Source: Fimbriimonadaceae bacterium (GTDB lineage Bacteria; Armatimonadota; Fimbriimonadia; Fimbriimonadales; Fimbriimonadaceae). Taken from it: DNA of 37,686 nt. The notes beneath the pieces were generated by a model. It was not told where the DNA came from and made no database searches. It saw only the letters and a program-made list of their open reading frames with translations. Where the stretch lies: assembly GCA_025455775.1 (NCBI GenBank), contig JALOLT010000012.1, positions 1 to 37,686 of the forward strand, given 5' to 3'. Of this stretch, positions 30,815 through 37,686 are shown piece by piece (position 1 is the first letter of the stretch; each line of letters begins with the position of its first letter). Position numbers and translations under genes: made by a program.

Positions 30815-32986
30815 TCAGGGGAGTTTGACGACGACCCTGGCTGGTTGGCCAGGCTTTGTTTCGATGGTTGCCGTAGCAGTAGCGCTGCCCCGGCGAATTG
30901 TGACCTTATGGGTGCCGTAGAAGGCCCTGGTTGAGGCTTGGCCAGCGGAGTTGCTGCGAAGGCTGGCCTTCGTCCACCATTCTCGCTTCACCATGTCTTC
31001 CCAAACCTTCGCGGCTGGGCGAGGCGACCAGTCCAGATTGAAGAGAGCAGCAGTGTCGCCCCGCCAATGAGCCCCCGCCCAGAATCCCCACAGAATGACT
31101 GCTTCGACAGAGGGGTGACTAAAGCAGGCAGTGACGAAATCCCTGGTGTGAGCAGCGTGGGCTGTGTCATCCCAGAGCGTCACGTCGTACTCGGTGATCT
31201 CAATAGGCAGCTTGAACTGAGCCGTTTCATCCAGGATTTCGAGGACGCGCTGAGTGGGAGTCAGGGGAGTACCGACGTGGCCTTGCAGACCGAGCATGTC
31301 GATTTTTGCCCCAGCGGCAAGTTGCTCTCGCACGAGTCGGAAGAAGGCTTGTTGGTGACCCTTTCCGGCTTGACTCTCTTCTGTGACATTGAAGTCGTTG
31401 TAGACTGTAAGGGCCTTGGGGTCAGTCTCCTTTGCCAGCTGATAAGCCATGCGAAACTCCGACCAGCCGAGGGCTTGCCAAAGGCTGTTTTCAGTAACGG
31501 CTTCGTTCACAACATCCCAAGCGTAGAGCCGACCCTTGAAGAGATTCGCACCAGTCTTGACTCGGTCGCGAACCGCTTGGCGTTTTTGTTCGAGGGTGAG
31601 GGACTTGAGATTTCCAGGCAGATACTGATCTGAACCCCACACAAGGTTGTGTCCCCTGGTGCGGAACCCTTGTTGCTCTAGCCAGTCAAGGGCACGGCGC
31701 GTCTTGGCAAGTCCTTCTGGGGTGTCGTTGCCAGGGTTGCCCCATTTCATGTCGTTCTCGAAGACGGCAGTATTAAAGAGCCGCTTGAGGTTGGCGCGGT
31801 ACTGGGCCGCATCTTCGCTTGTCCCATTGATGAGGTCTCCCACCACGGCAGTTCCGAATCGGAAGTGGTGCTTCTGCTGTTCAACTTGAATTGTAGCGTT
31901 CGGGACTGGCCTGCCGTTACGATCCTGGACGATGATGGTGATGTCGCCTTTGCGGATTCGTTCGATGCGAGCGAGAGCCGGGGCGCGCCAGGTTTCAGGG
32001 TTTGCTTGCCCTCCGTAGGGATCCACTTTGATCCCGAGCTCGCGAGGGGGAGTTCGTCCAAAGTTTTGGATTTGGATGTTCTCGACTTCAACATCCGTCT
32101 TCCCGTGACCTAAAAAGAGGGTGAATTGGCCTTGGGTTGCATCCCAGCCTGAACTGGCAGGGCCTGCCAGAATCACATCCCTCCATTCGGGAGTCAGGAC
32201 AACTGATTCACTGAGCACTTTTGTGTGGGGCTCAGCATTGAGTTCGATGTTCGCTGTGACTCGAGAGCGATTGGCGCTTCTCATCTTGGCGCGGAAGACA
32301 AGGGTGTCACCTGGCAGGATCACCCCGTTCAGGGGGATTTGCACGTTGTGTTCCCATGGTCTAGCGTCTGGGTTTGGGTTTGCCGTAATCCGGATCCCTT
32401 GTCCGGTAGATGCAACTTGAGCACTGCGCAGACGCCAGGCTTCGGGACTGGGCAGGGCACCAAGCAGTGTCGTGGGGTTTTGCCTCGTGGGGCGATTCGC
32501 AGAAAGCGATGAGAGCCGTACGTTGGCGAGTTCAACTGTTCCCGGGGCATGGTTCAGCGTGAAGGTGACCTGGACTCCTCTTTCAGGGTAGTTCAGGTTT
32601 GCGGAGGCGATCACAGAATACTCTTGCCAGTCGGGGGTGAGGGTAGGGCCGAGTGAGCCGAGGGTTTGCCATCGTCCCTCGTACTCTTGCACAAAGGCTT
32701 CGATCTTAACGCGATCTTGGCTGCGGGCAAAGAAGCGGAGGCTAAAGACGTCACCCCTTTTCACTGGTTGAGCGAGAAGTTGGCGGAACTGGACGTCCCA
32801 GGTGTTACCGCCCCTTCCTTCGACCGAGATCGAGACACCTGGGCCGTGGGGAGTTGAAATCCGCTTGGTTTGGGATGGGAAATCCCAACCTCCGGCGGTG
32901 GAACCAAAGTCGCCGTTTACGAGGAGGTTCGTCGGAGATGACGCTTGTGCCACGACGAGTGATGCCAGTAGGGTCGTGATGATCAT
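30815..32986 (-). CDS. Secreted GH10 endo-1,4-beta-xylanase with N-terminal carbohydrate-binding modules
   Basis: A 723-residue extracellular enzyme. Residues 1-15 are a short signal peptide. Two successive CBM_4_9-like beta sandwiches occupy about 20-160 (NLLVNGDFGSTAGGW start) and 182-310. A GH10 catalytic domain follows at about 365-665: HHFRFGTAV at 373-381, NDMKWGN at 411-417, GHNLVWGSDQYLP, the acid/base Glu495 in WDVVNEA, and the nucleophile Glu599 in ITEYDV. WGFWAGAHWRG near 633-643 completes the barrel. A short beta-rich tail follows (675-723, VTIRRGSATATATIE). GH10 enzymes cut internal xylan linkages. The start overlaps the preceding lipoprotein gene by four bases, so it is the last gene of the lacI unit. 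Confidence 0.93.
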   Translation of the reverse strand: MIITTLLASLVVAQASSPTNLLVNGDFGSTAGGWDFPSQTKRISTPHGPGVSISVEGRGGNTWDVQFRQLLAQPVKRGDVFSLRFFARSQDRVKIEAFVQEYEGRWQTLGSLGPTLTPDWQEYSVIASANLNYPERGVQVTFTLNHAPGTVELANVRLSSLSANRPTRQNPTTLLGALPSPEAWRLRSAQVASTGQGIRITANPNPDARPWEHNVQIPLNGVILPGDTLVFRAKMRSANRSRVTANIELNAEPHTKVLSESVVLTPEWRDVILAGPASSGWDATQGQFTLFLGHGKTDVEVENIQIQNFGRTPPRELGIKVDPYGGQANPETWRAPALARIERIRKGDITIIVQDRNGRPVPNATIQVEQQKHHFRFGTAVVGDLINGTSEDAAQYRANLKRLFNTAVFENDMKWGNPGNDTPEGLAKTRRALDWLEQQGFRTRGHNLVWGSDQYLPGNLKSLTLEQKRQAVRDRVKTGANLFKGRLYAWDVVNEAVTENSLWQALGWSEFRMAYQLAKETDPKALTVYNDFNVTEESQAGKGHQQAFFRLVREQLAAGAKIDMLGLQGHVGTPLTPTQRVLEILDETAQFKLPIEITEYDVTLWDDTAHAAHTRDFVTACFSHPSVEAVILWGFWAGAHWRGDTAALFNLDWSPRPAAKVWEDMVKREWWTKASLRSNSAGQASTRAFYGTHKVTIRRGSATATATIETKPGQPARVVVKLP

Positions 32987-33459
32987 TTTGTGTCTTTGGG
33001 GCTGGCGGTTTTGGAAGAGTCTTCTGATTTGTTCTGGGAATCCCTCACGTAGGTGAGGGGCTCTTTGACCCGTCTGTGTTTCAAAAGTAAGGTTCCGTCC
33101 TCTTTGAGGGTGTAGCCGTAGACCATGGGAGTTCCTGGTACATCAAGTTGGAGGTTAGTGGATTCGACGGACCATTTCCCCATTTGGGTAGTGGTGCCTC
33201 CTCCCCCTCTGGCAGGTGCCTCGTTTACCAGTTCGAGAGTCCCGTCTGCCCGGAGATCCATTTTGCTTTTGCCGTCGGGGGTCTTCCAGGCTCCCGCCAG
33301 TTTCGGGTCGGTCGTTCCTGGCTTGAGTATGATGCCGGGCGATGAGTCGATTTCGCTTGTTGTATCTGCGGTTGGGGTGCAAGCGGTTAATAAAACGAAA
33401 AGGGCCAAGCCCCCGAACAGGGGCTTGGCTGATGCACTTTTGAAGATGATAGACATCAT
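32983..33459 (-). CDS. Small lipoprotein of unknown function (158 aa)
   Basis: The N-terminus MMSIIFKSASAKPLFGGLALFVLLTACTPTADTT ends its hydrophobic segment with the lipobox LTAC, so Cys is the expected lipid-modified residue. The mature part has a WKTPDGKSKMDLRADGTLELV stretch and paired beta strands (MGKWSVESTNLQLDV; YGYTLKEDGTLLLKHRR), resembling a small lipocalin-like or DUF beta sandwich for which I have no firm family. It is predicted to face the periplasm or surface. Two adjacent ATGs (33459, 33456) are possible; a longer frame exists but starts inside the gene upstream. It ends overlapping the xylanase start by four bases. Confidence 0.75.
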   Translation of the reverse strand: MMSIIFKSASAKPLFGGLALFVLLTACTPTADTTSEIDSSPGIILKPGTTDPKLAGAWKTPDGKSKMDLRADGTLELVNEAPARGGGGTTTQMGKWSVESTNLQLDVPGTPMVYGYTLKEDGTLLLKHRRVKEPLTYVRDSQNKSEDSSKTASPKDTK

Positions 33460-33484
33460 CGAACGAGTTTTTTTGGGTAGGTTC

Positions 33485-33703
33485 TTACTTGGTTTGCGCT
33501 GCTGTCTTAGCATTTGACTCAGCAATTTTCTGAGCGTTCTGCATTCTCGACTTAGCTTGCTCTGGGATGTTAGGGTCGTTCATATCGACCTTGTTTTCCA
33601 CTGGAGGAGGCAGTTCACCTGGCCCTTCGTCACCAGCGTTGCATCCGGTGAGAAAGGCAGCAGCAAGCGTTGCAGCGGCAAGAAGAAGAAGAGTCTTTTT
33701 CAT
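33485..33703 (-). CDS. Small lipoprotein of unknown function (72 aa)
   Basis: MKKTLLLLAAATLAAAFLTGCNAGDEGPGELPPP shows a textbook lipoprotein signal with lipobox LTGC. The mature part is only about 52 residues, acidic then helical (IPEQAKSRMQNAQKIAESNAKTAAQTK). A longer frame from 33865 would run into the prepilin-like gene, so the ATG at 33703 is preferred. It begins 19 bases after the prepilin-like stop and ends 25 bases before the next lipoprotein gene, in keeping with one operon. Confidence 0.78.
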   Translation of the reverse strand: MKKTLLLLAAATLAAAFLTGCNAGDEGPGELPPPVENKVDMNDPNIPEQAKSRMQNAQKIAESNAKTAAQTK

Positions 33704-33722
33704 GTTAATGAGTGATCCGTTG

Positions 33723-34607
33723 TCAGAATCCAGCGCAAGGGTTTCCTGCCGTAAACATCCAGCTCCAATCGGAATCTGGCGACCCTTGTGGGAAGTGGCT
33801 CCAACCGGGATAGATGTCTCGGCACCAGTTGAGGGCGCCTTTCTTGACGTTCTTAGCGTGGCCATCTGCCCAGGTGACGTTGGCGGTGTCAGTGTATCGG
33901 TATCGAGGCATAGCGCAGCCGACGTTTCCTGAGGCTTGCCAGTTGCAGTTACCGAGGTCGTTATCCCAGCGGGCGCCAGAGGTTGGGCCAGTGAAGACAG
34001 GAGGCCATTGGGCTCCGCCGTGGAACCACCAGTCTGTTTCCAGCGCGTTGGCTCCTGTGTTGCCCCAGTCTGGGTTTACTCCAATGGTCGTGATCATCAA
34101 GACTCCGGCTGGCTTTTCGAGGGCAGTTTGGGTTCTCGATGGACGAGGAGTTCCTGGGCCGTAGGGTGGCTCGTTGTACTGGGCTCCTTGCCACCAATCG
34201 TTGATCATCTCAGGGAAGAGACCACTGTGAGCACCGTAGCTGTTGACTGCGTTTGCTGGCGCAGATGGGCTTCGGAAGATTCCGCCGCGGGCTCTGGTTT
34301 GGCCGCCATACCAGTCATCTCTTTCCCCACCATTTTTGATGTAGGGGAGAATGAAGTCTCGCCAGGTTTGCCAGGCGTTGTTTGGGTTGGGAGGAGCCAT
34401 GAGATAGCTTCCTCGGGGGAACATGTCATCGTAGTCAGCCATGTAGATCATGGTTGCTGTCCCCTGTTGTTTCAGGTTCGAGAGATCTTGGGTCTTTTTG
34501 GCTGCTGCTTTGGCTTGCGCAAATACAGGGAAGAGGATCGCCGCGAGGATCGCGATGATCGCAATGACGACGAGTAGTTCAATGAGCGTAAAAGCTCTAG
34601 TTTTCAT
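33723..34607 (-). CDS. Prepilin-type N-terminal cleavage/methylation domain protein (DUF1559-like)
   Basis: A 294-residue protein with a type IV pilin/pseudopilin leader: MKTRAFTLIELLVVIAIIAI, with Phe6 as the expected first mature residue and Glu10 at position 5. The residue before the cleavage site is Ala rather than the usual Gly. The long globular part is rich in Trp, Asn and Gly and ends with TANVTWADGHAKNV, the WADGH signature of the H-X9-DG proteins common in planctomycetes and armatimonads. It is probably a secreted surface or pseudopilin-like protein. The ATG overlaps the lacI stop by one base (TGATG), so the regulator and this protein are coupled. Confidence 0.87.
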   Translation of the reverse strand: MKTRAFTLIELLVVIAIIAILAAILFPVFAQAKAAAKKTQDLSNLKQQGTATMIYMADYDDMFPRGSYLMAPPNPNNAWQTWRDFILPYIKNGGERDDWYGGQTRARGGIFRSPSAPANAVNSYGAHSGLFPEMINDWWQGAQYNEPPYGPGTPRPSRTQTALEKPAGVLMITTIGVNPDWGNTGANALETDWWFHGGAQWPPVFTGPTSGARWDNDLGNCNWQASGNVGCAMPRYRYTDTANVTWADGHAKNVKKGALNWCRDIYPGWSHFPQGSPDSDWSWMFTAGNPCAGF

Positions 34608-35629
34608 CAGATAGGCTCCTTCGTTGGTGCTGTCGACTCTCTTACTATGAGGGTCGTTTGTATAAGTTCTGGTCGGGGGACGGAGTTCCCTTCAGCAATT
34701 TGAACCACTGCTTCGAGGGCTTTCCGGCCGAGATTTTCGAGAGGCTGCCTCACAGTTGTGAGAGCAGGGGCACCTAAATTTGGCACTTCGGTATCGTCGA
34801 ATCCGACGACACTCAGGTCAGTTGGGACGCTGAGTCCAAGGGTTCTGGCAGCGTCGATCGTTGCTCTTGCCATCACGTCGTTGCTGGCAAAGATAGCCGT
34901 TGGCTTGTCGGGTAACTGGAGCATATCCAGAGCGACCGAGTAGGAAACTTGGTACTCGAAGTTACCGGACTGAACCCAATGGTCAACAACTGGCAGATTT
35001 CGATCTCTCAAGGCGTCTTTGAAGGCCCGATCTCGTTCTAATCCATCATAGAGGCTCAGCCTTCCTGTGATATGTCCAATTTTAGTGTGACCAAGATTAG
35101 CCAGGTGATTGACCGCCATCTCGACGCCGTGTCGGTTGTCTACGGAGTAACAGAACCGATCCTCGGAGGTCTCACCTAAGAGGATGGCGTAAGGGAAGTT
35201 CCGTCGGTCAAGAGTTTGGAAGATCTCTTCTTGGTTCTCAGGGGCAAAGATGATCACTCCGTCGACTCGCCCGTCGAGGATCATGGAGAGGAGGCCCTGA
35301 TCCTCGAGCCGATCCGAGTGGGTGTAGATCAAAAGATCCTTGCCTTGTTCTTGACAAGCGTTCGAGATGCCTACGATGACTTCGTGGATGGCGGGGGATC
35401 GCATGATATCAAACGTCATGTGGCTGTGAATGAATCCGATGACGTCAGACTTTTTGCGCTTGAGGGAGCGTGCCAGGTGGCGGGGATAGTAGTCGAGATC
35501 CTTCGCAGCGTCCAAGATGCGCTGTTTTAGTTGGGGAGCTACAGGCTTCGGGCCGTTGTTCAGTGCGTAGCTCACTGTACTAACGGAAACCCCGACTTTT
35601 CGCGCAATGTCCTTAATTGATGCTGTCAT
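34607..35629 (-). CDS. LacI-family transcriptional regulator
   Basis: A 340-residue repressor-type protein. The N-terminal helix-turn-helix (TASIKDIARKVGVSVSTVSYALN, residues 2-24) is followed by the hinge helix LARSLKRKKSDVIGF. The C-terminal periplasmic-binding-protein-like domain has DGVIIFAPEN, HITGRLSLYDGLERDRAF, PTAIFASNDVMARATI and DLSVVGFDDTEVPNLGAPALTTVRQPLE. It probably senses a sugar. It sits at the head of the prepilin-lipoprotein-xylanase unit with a promoter and operator-like sequence just upstream, so it is expected to autoregulate the whole set and perhaps the ABC permeases upstream. Confidence 0.95.
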   Translation of the reverse strand: MTASIKDIARKVGVSVSTVSYALNNGPKPVAPQLKQRILDAAKDLDYYPRHLARSLKRKKSDVIGFIHSHMTFDIMRSPAIHEVIVGISNACQEQGKDLLIYTHSDRLEDQGLLSMILDGRVDGVIIFAPENQEEIFQTLDRRNFPYAILLGETSEDRFCYSVDNRHGVEMAVNHLANLGHTKIGHITGRLSLYDGLERDRAFKDALRDRNLPVVDHWVQSGNFEYQVSYSVALDMLQLPDKPTAIFASNDVMARATIDAARTLGLSVPTDLSVVGFDDTEVPNLGAPALTTVRQPLENLGRKALEAVVQIAEGNSVPRPELIQTTLIVRESTAPTKEPI

Positions 35630-35665
35630 TGACCTCTCCGCCGTTGGAGAAACTATTCGACTTCA

Positions 35666-35693
35666 TTATACATTGATGTCAAAACATTTCAAG
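35666..35693 (-). promoter_or_regulatory. Promoter with overlapping operator-like sequence for lacI operon
   Basis: Read on the - strand, TTGAAA (35688-35693) and TATAAT (35666-35671) are separated by 16 bases, a good sigma-70 type promoter. It lies 37 bases before the lacI ATG. TTGAAATGTTTTGA (35680-35693) is a near palindrome that covers the -35, the usual place for a LacI-type repressor. The operator reading is inference; the promoter match is clear. Confidence 0.65.
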
Positions 35694-35730
35694 TGCTACA
35701 AAACTTTTTTTTTACTTTTTTTCGATCAGG

Positions 35731-36687
35731 CTACTTTCCGCCCGTCATCACGATGCCGCGGACGAAGAATTTTTGCCCCACGACGAAGAGGATGACGAGG
35801 GGAATGAGAACCAGGATCGAGGCAGCCATGAGAAGATCCCACTGGGCACTATTGAGTGTTTGGTAAGTGCGGAGCCCGAGCTCGAGGGTTTGCTTCTTGG
35901 GGTCGTTGAGGTAGAGGAGGGGGCCCATGAAGTCCCGCCAGTTGTAGATGAGGGCGAAGATTCCGACGGTCGCGAGGGCTGGCCCAGAAAGAGGCATGAT
36001 GATGCGCCAAAAGATCGTGGCGTGACTGGCCCCGTCGATGACAGCTGCTTCGTCGAGTTCACGGGGGATCCCCATGTAGAACTGGCGCAGCAAGAAGATG
36101 TTGAAGGCACCTCCGCCAAACCAAGCGGGAACCCAGAGGGGAAGGAAGGAATCGACCCACGAGAGGTATTTGTACATCACGTAGGTAGGGATCATGGTGA
36201 CGATGCCAGGCAGCATCATCGTGGCCAGAAGGACGATAAAGAGGCCATCTCGACCCCGGAAGTTGAGCCTGGCAAAGGCATAGGCTGCCAGGGCAGAGGT
36301 AATGAGAACGCCAACTGTACTGAGAACAGCGATGACCGTTGTATTCCGGAAGAAAAGAAGAAACGGAGCGTTCTCGTTGGTAAGAACCTTGACGTAGTTC
36401 TGAAGGGAAGGCTCAGTTGGCCAAGACCAGAGAGGCGTTCCGGCGATGTCTGCCGTCGACTTGAGGGACATCATGAGGGTTACCCAAAACGGAATGAGAA
36501 ACACGATGGATCCGAGGCAGAGGAGGATGAAGAGAACGACTTTCCAGAACTTTTCGATCCTGGCTTGTTGGGCGCGGTTGATCCTGGCCGGGGCAGGCTT
36601 GGCAACCTTGCTCGGCTCGGTTTGGGGGTTTTTAGTTTCCACGGGAACCGTGGTTGATGGATCGCTAGCTCTTGGCGTCTGCTTCAT
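35731..36687 (-). CDS. Carbohydrate ABC transporter permease, MalG-like
   Basis: A 318-residue inner-membrane permease of a CUT1 sugar importer with about six helices after a Pro/Lys-rich cytoplasmic N-terminus (about 1-45). The EAA loop ELDEAAVIDGASHATIFWRIIMPLSGPAL (near 215-243) is the site that touches the ATPase. MMSLKSTADIAGTPLWSWP and PTYVMYKYLSWVDSFLPLWVPAWF are typical of MalG-type subunits. It overlaps the MalF-like gene by 23 bases. No ATPase or binding-protein gene follows; the MalK-type ATPase near 11 kb could serve it. Confidence 0.94.
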   Translation of the reverse strand: MKQTPRASDPSTTVPVETKNPQTEPSKVAKPAPARINRAQQARIEKFWKVVLFILLCLGSIVFLIPFWVTLMMSLKSTADIAGTPLWSWPTEPSLQNYVKVLTNENAPFLLFFRNTTVIAVLSTVGVLITSALAAYAFARLNFRGRDGLFIVLLATMMLPGIVTMIPTYVMYKYLSWVDSFLPLWVPAWFGGGAFNIFLLRQFYMGIPRELDEAAVIDGASHATIFWRIIMPLSGPALATVGIFALIYNWRDFMGPLLYLNDPKKQTLELGLRTYQTLNSAQWDLLMAASILVLIPLVILFVVGQKFFVRGIVMTGGK

Positions 36688-37686
36688 AGTAAACCCACTT
36701 GTTGGCTTTGAGCTGGAGGAGAGTAAAGGCGAGGATCAGGAAGAACAAGATCCACGCAAGGGAACTGGCGTAGCCCATCCGCAAGCTTTCGAAGGCTTGG
36801 CGATACAGGTGGAGCATAAAGAAGAGAGAGGCATCGTTTGGACCTCCTCCGGTCATGATAAAGGCTTGGGTGAAGGTCTGAAATGAACCGATGAAGCCAG
36901 TGATTAGGCAGAAGAAGAGGGCTGGAGTGATGAGTGGGAGGGTGACACTCTTGAACTTATGCCAAGGCCCTGCTCCATCGAGGGTTGCTGCTTCGTAGTA
37001 GTGGGCGGGAACTCCTTGGAGACCAGCGAGGATGATGATCATCGCTCCGCCGACACCCCAGAGACCCATGATGACAAGGGCGGGGAGGACACCGACTTCG
37101 CTATTGAGCCAGTTTATTTTTTCGTCTGGCCTTCCGGCCCAAGCACTGAGGAGATCCCCGAGAGGCGGAATGGAGTACAGAACGCCATTGATAAGGCCGT
37201 CGTTCGGGTTGAAGACTCTCATCCAGATGAGGGAAGCTGCCACAGCACTGGCAAGCGAAGGCAGGTAGAAGAAGGCTCGGAAGAGAGGGATGCCTTTCAC
37301 CTTCACATTCAAAAGCAGCGCCATCAGGAGGGCAGTGACGAGACCAGCCGGGACGCTGACGATCGTGAAAAGGATCGTGACTCGCAAGCTAATGAGTACC
37401 CTGGTATCGGTGGTAAAGGCCTCGATATAGTTTTCGAATCCTCGCCATCGAGCTGGTTGAATGATGTCCCAGTCGGCGAAGCTCATGAGGAGCGAGAAGA
37501 TCATCGGCCCGACGGTGAAGATCACGATTCCGAAGAGCCAAGGGAAGATGAACCAGTAGGCAGCCCGGCTCTCTTGCTTTTTGCGGAGGCTATAGCGTTG
37601 GCCGAATTCTTTGCCATAGATGGCGTAGATGAGCGCTCCGAGAATCGCGAGGGCAACCCCGAATCCGACTCCCCATGGAAATGGGT
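36665..37686 (-). CDS. Carbohydrate ABC transporter permease, MalF-like (5' partial)
   Basis: The coding frame stays open from the stop at 36665 to the window edge, so the N-terminus is outside. At least 339 residues are present. An additional N-terminal helix (VGFGVALAILGALIYAIYG) and a basic loop lead into YWFIFPWLFGIVIFTVGPMIF, the usual MalF-type first core helix. The GTG at 37525 is therefore not the start. The EAA region near VPAHYYEAATLDGAGPWHKFKSVTLPLITPALFF is intact, and FQTFTQAFIMTGGGPNDAS is characteristic of MalF-type subunits. The substrate is unknown; xylo-oligosaccharide is a reasonable inference from the neighbouring xylanase. Confidence 0.93.
   Translation of the reverse strand, partial: PFPWGVGFGVALAILGALIYAIYGKEFGQRYSLRKKQESRAAYWFIFPWLFGIVIFTVGPMIFSLLMSFADWDIIQPARWRGFENYIEAFTTDTRVLISLRVTILFTIVSVPAGLVTALLMALLLNVKVKGIPLFRAFFYLPSLASAVAASLIWMRVFNPNDGLINGVLYSIPPLGDLLSAWAGRPDEKINWLNSEVGVLPALVIMGLWGVGGAMIIILAGLQGVPAHYYEAATLDGAGPWHKFKSVTLPLITPALFFCLITGFIGSFQTFTQAFIMTGGGPNDASLFFMLHLYRQAFESLRMGYASSLAWILFFLILAFTLLQLKANKWVYYEADAKS

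Noticed and set aside
30938-31633. 231-residue + strand frame opposite the xylanase
   Set aside because: The - strand carries complete GH10 catalytic motifs, so this is a shadow.
35701-35724. Poly-T run after the permease operon as a terminator
   Set aside because: There is no adjacent stem on the coding strand, and the T-run on the + strand reads as A-run on the transcribed strand, so it is not an intrinsic terminator for the - strand permeases.
35773-36657. 294-residue + strand frame opposite the MalG-like permease
   Set aside because: It is a highly charged Asp/Glu/Gly-rich antisense translation of a membrane protein, without a start signal.

Overview
The window looks like part of a chromosome from a free-living, flagellated bacterium, and my best guess is a member of the Armatimonadota close to Fimbriimonadia. 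The reasons are the division cluster order ftsW-murG-murC/ddl-ftsQ-DUF881-sbp-ftsA-ftsZ, the PEP-CTERM proteins with short VPEP...RRR tails, the prepilin-like protein with a WADG C-terminal motif, and LacI/MalFG sugar-uptake genes beside a GH10 xylanase. This is inference from gene content; there is no rRNA gene to confirm it.

Region 1 (1-8339, + strand) is a cell-wall and division operon. It starts with the last part of ftsW, cut off from its upstream half by about 285 bases of unrelated sequence. Then come murG, a fused murC-ddl gene, ftsQ, a DUF881 gene, sbp, ftsA and ftsZ, most with 4 to 23 base overlaps. Region 2 (8340-16202, all genes on - strand) is a housekeeping and secretion block: long hairpins after ftsZ, a PEP-CTERM protein, a secreted CE1/LpqC-type esterase, a MalK/UgpC-type ABC ATPase, a dGTPase-like HD hydrolase, a DUF2256 zinc-knuckle protein, an M61 peptidase and an NAD-dependent epimerase. 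Region 3 (16379-19603) holds a stand-alone rpsD, an ammonium transporter gene flanked by two inverted copies of a roughly 190-base GC-rich repeat, and a secreted double-CxxC protein.

Region 4 (19775-27279, - strand) is the flagellar basal body and export operon flgB-flgC-fliE-fliF-fliG-fliH-fliI-fliJ. It ends in a lytic transglycosylase and a one-helix protein with an MgtE_N/MotE-like tail; almost all junctions are translationally coupled. A WD40-repeat gene diverges from flgB across a palindrome. Region 5 (28312-30561) has a gene-poor stretch, a second PEP-CTERM protein, a small Sm-like protein and a DUF4870 membrane protein.

Region 6 (30815-37686, - strand) is a carbohydrate-use region. 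Two ABC permeases (the first runs off the window edge) are followed by a tight five-gene unit: lacI, a prepilin-like protein, two small lipoproteins and a multidomain GH10 xylanase. A clear sigma-70 type promoter with an overlapping operator-like sequence lies just upstream of lacI and probably drives and autoregulates the set. The permeases lack a local ATPase; the MalK/UgpC-like ATPase at 11033-12169 is a plausible shared partner.

No tRNA, rRNA, CRISPR array, complete transposase or phage gene was recognised. The candidates for something less described are the lacI-prepilin-lipoprotein-xylanase operon, the repeat pair around amt, and the MotE-like/transglycosylase end of the flagellar operon.
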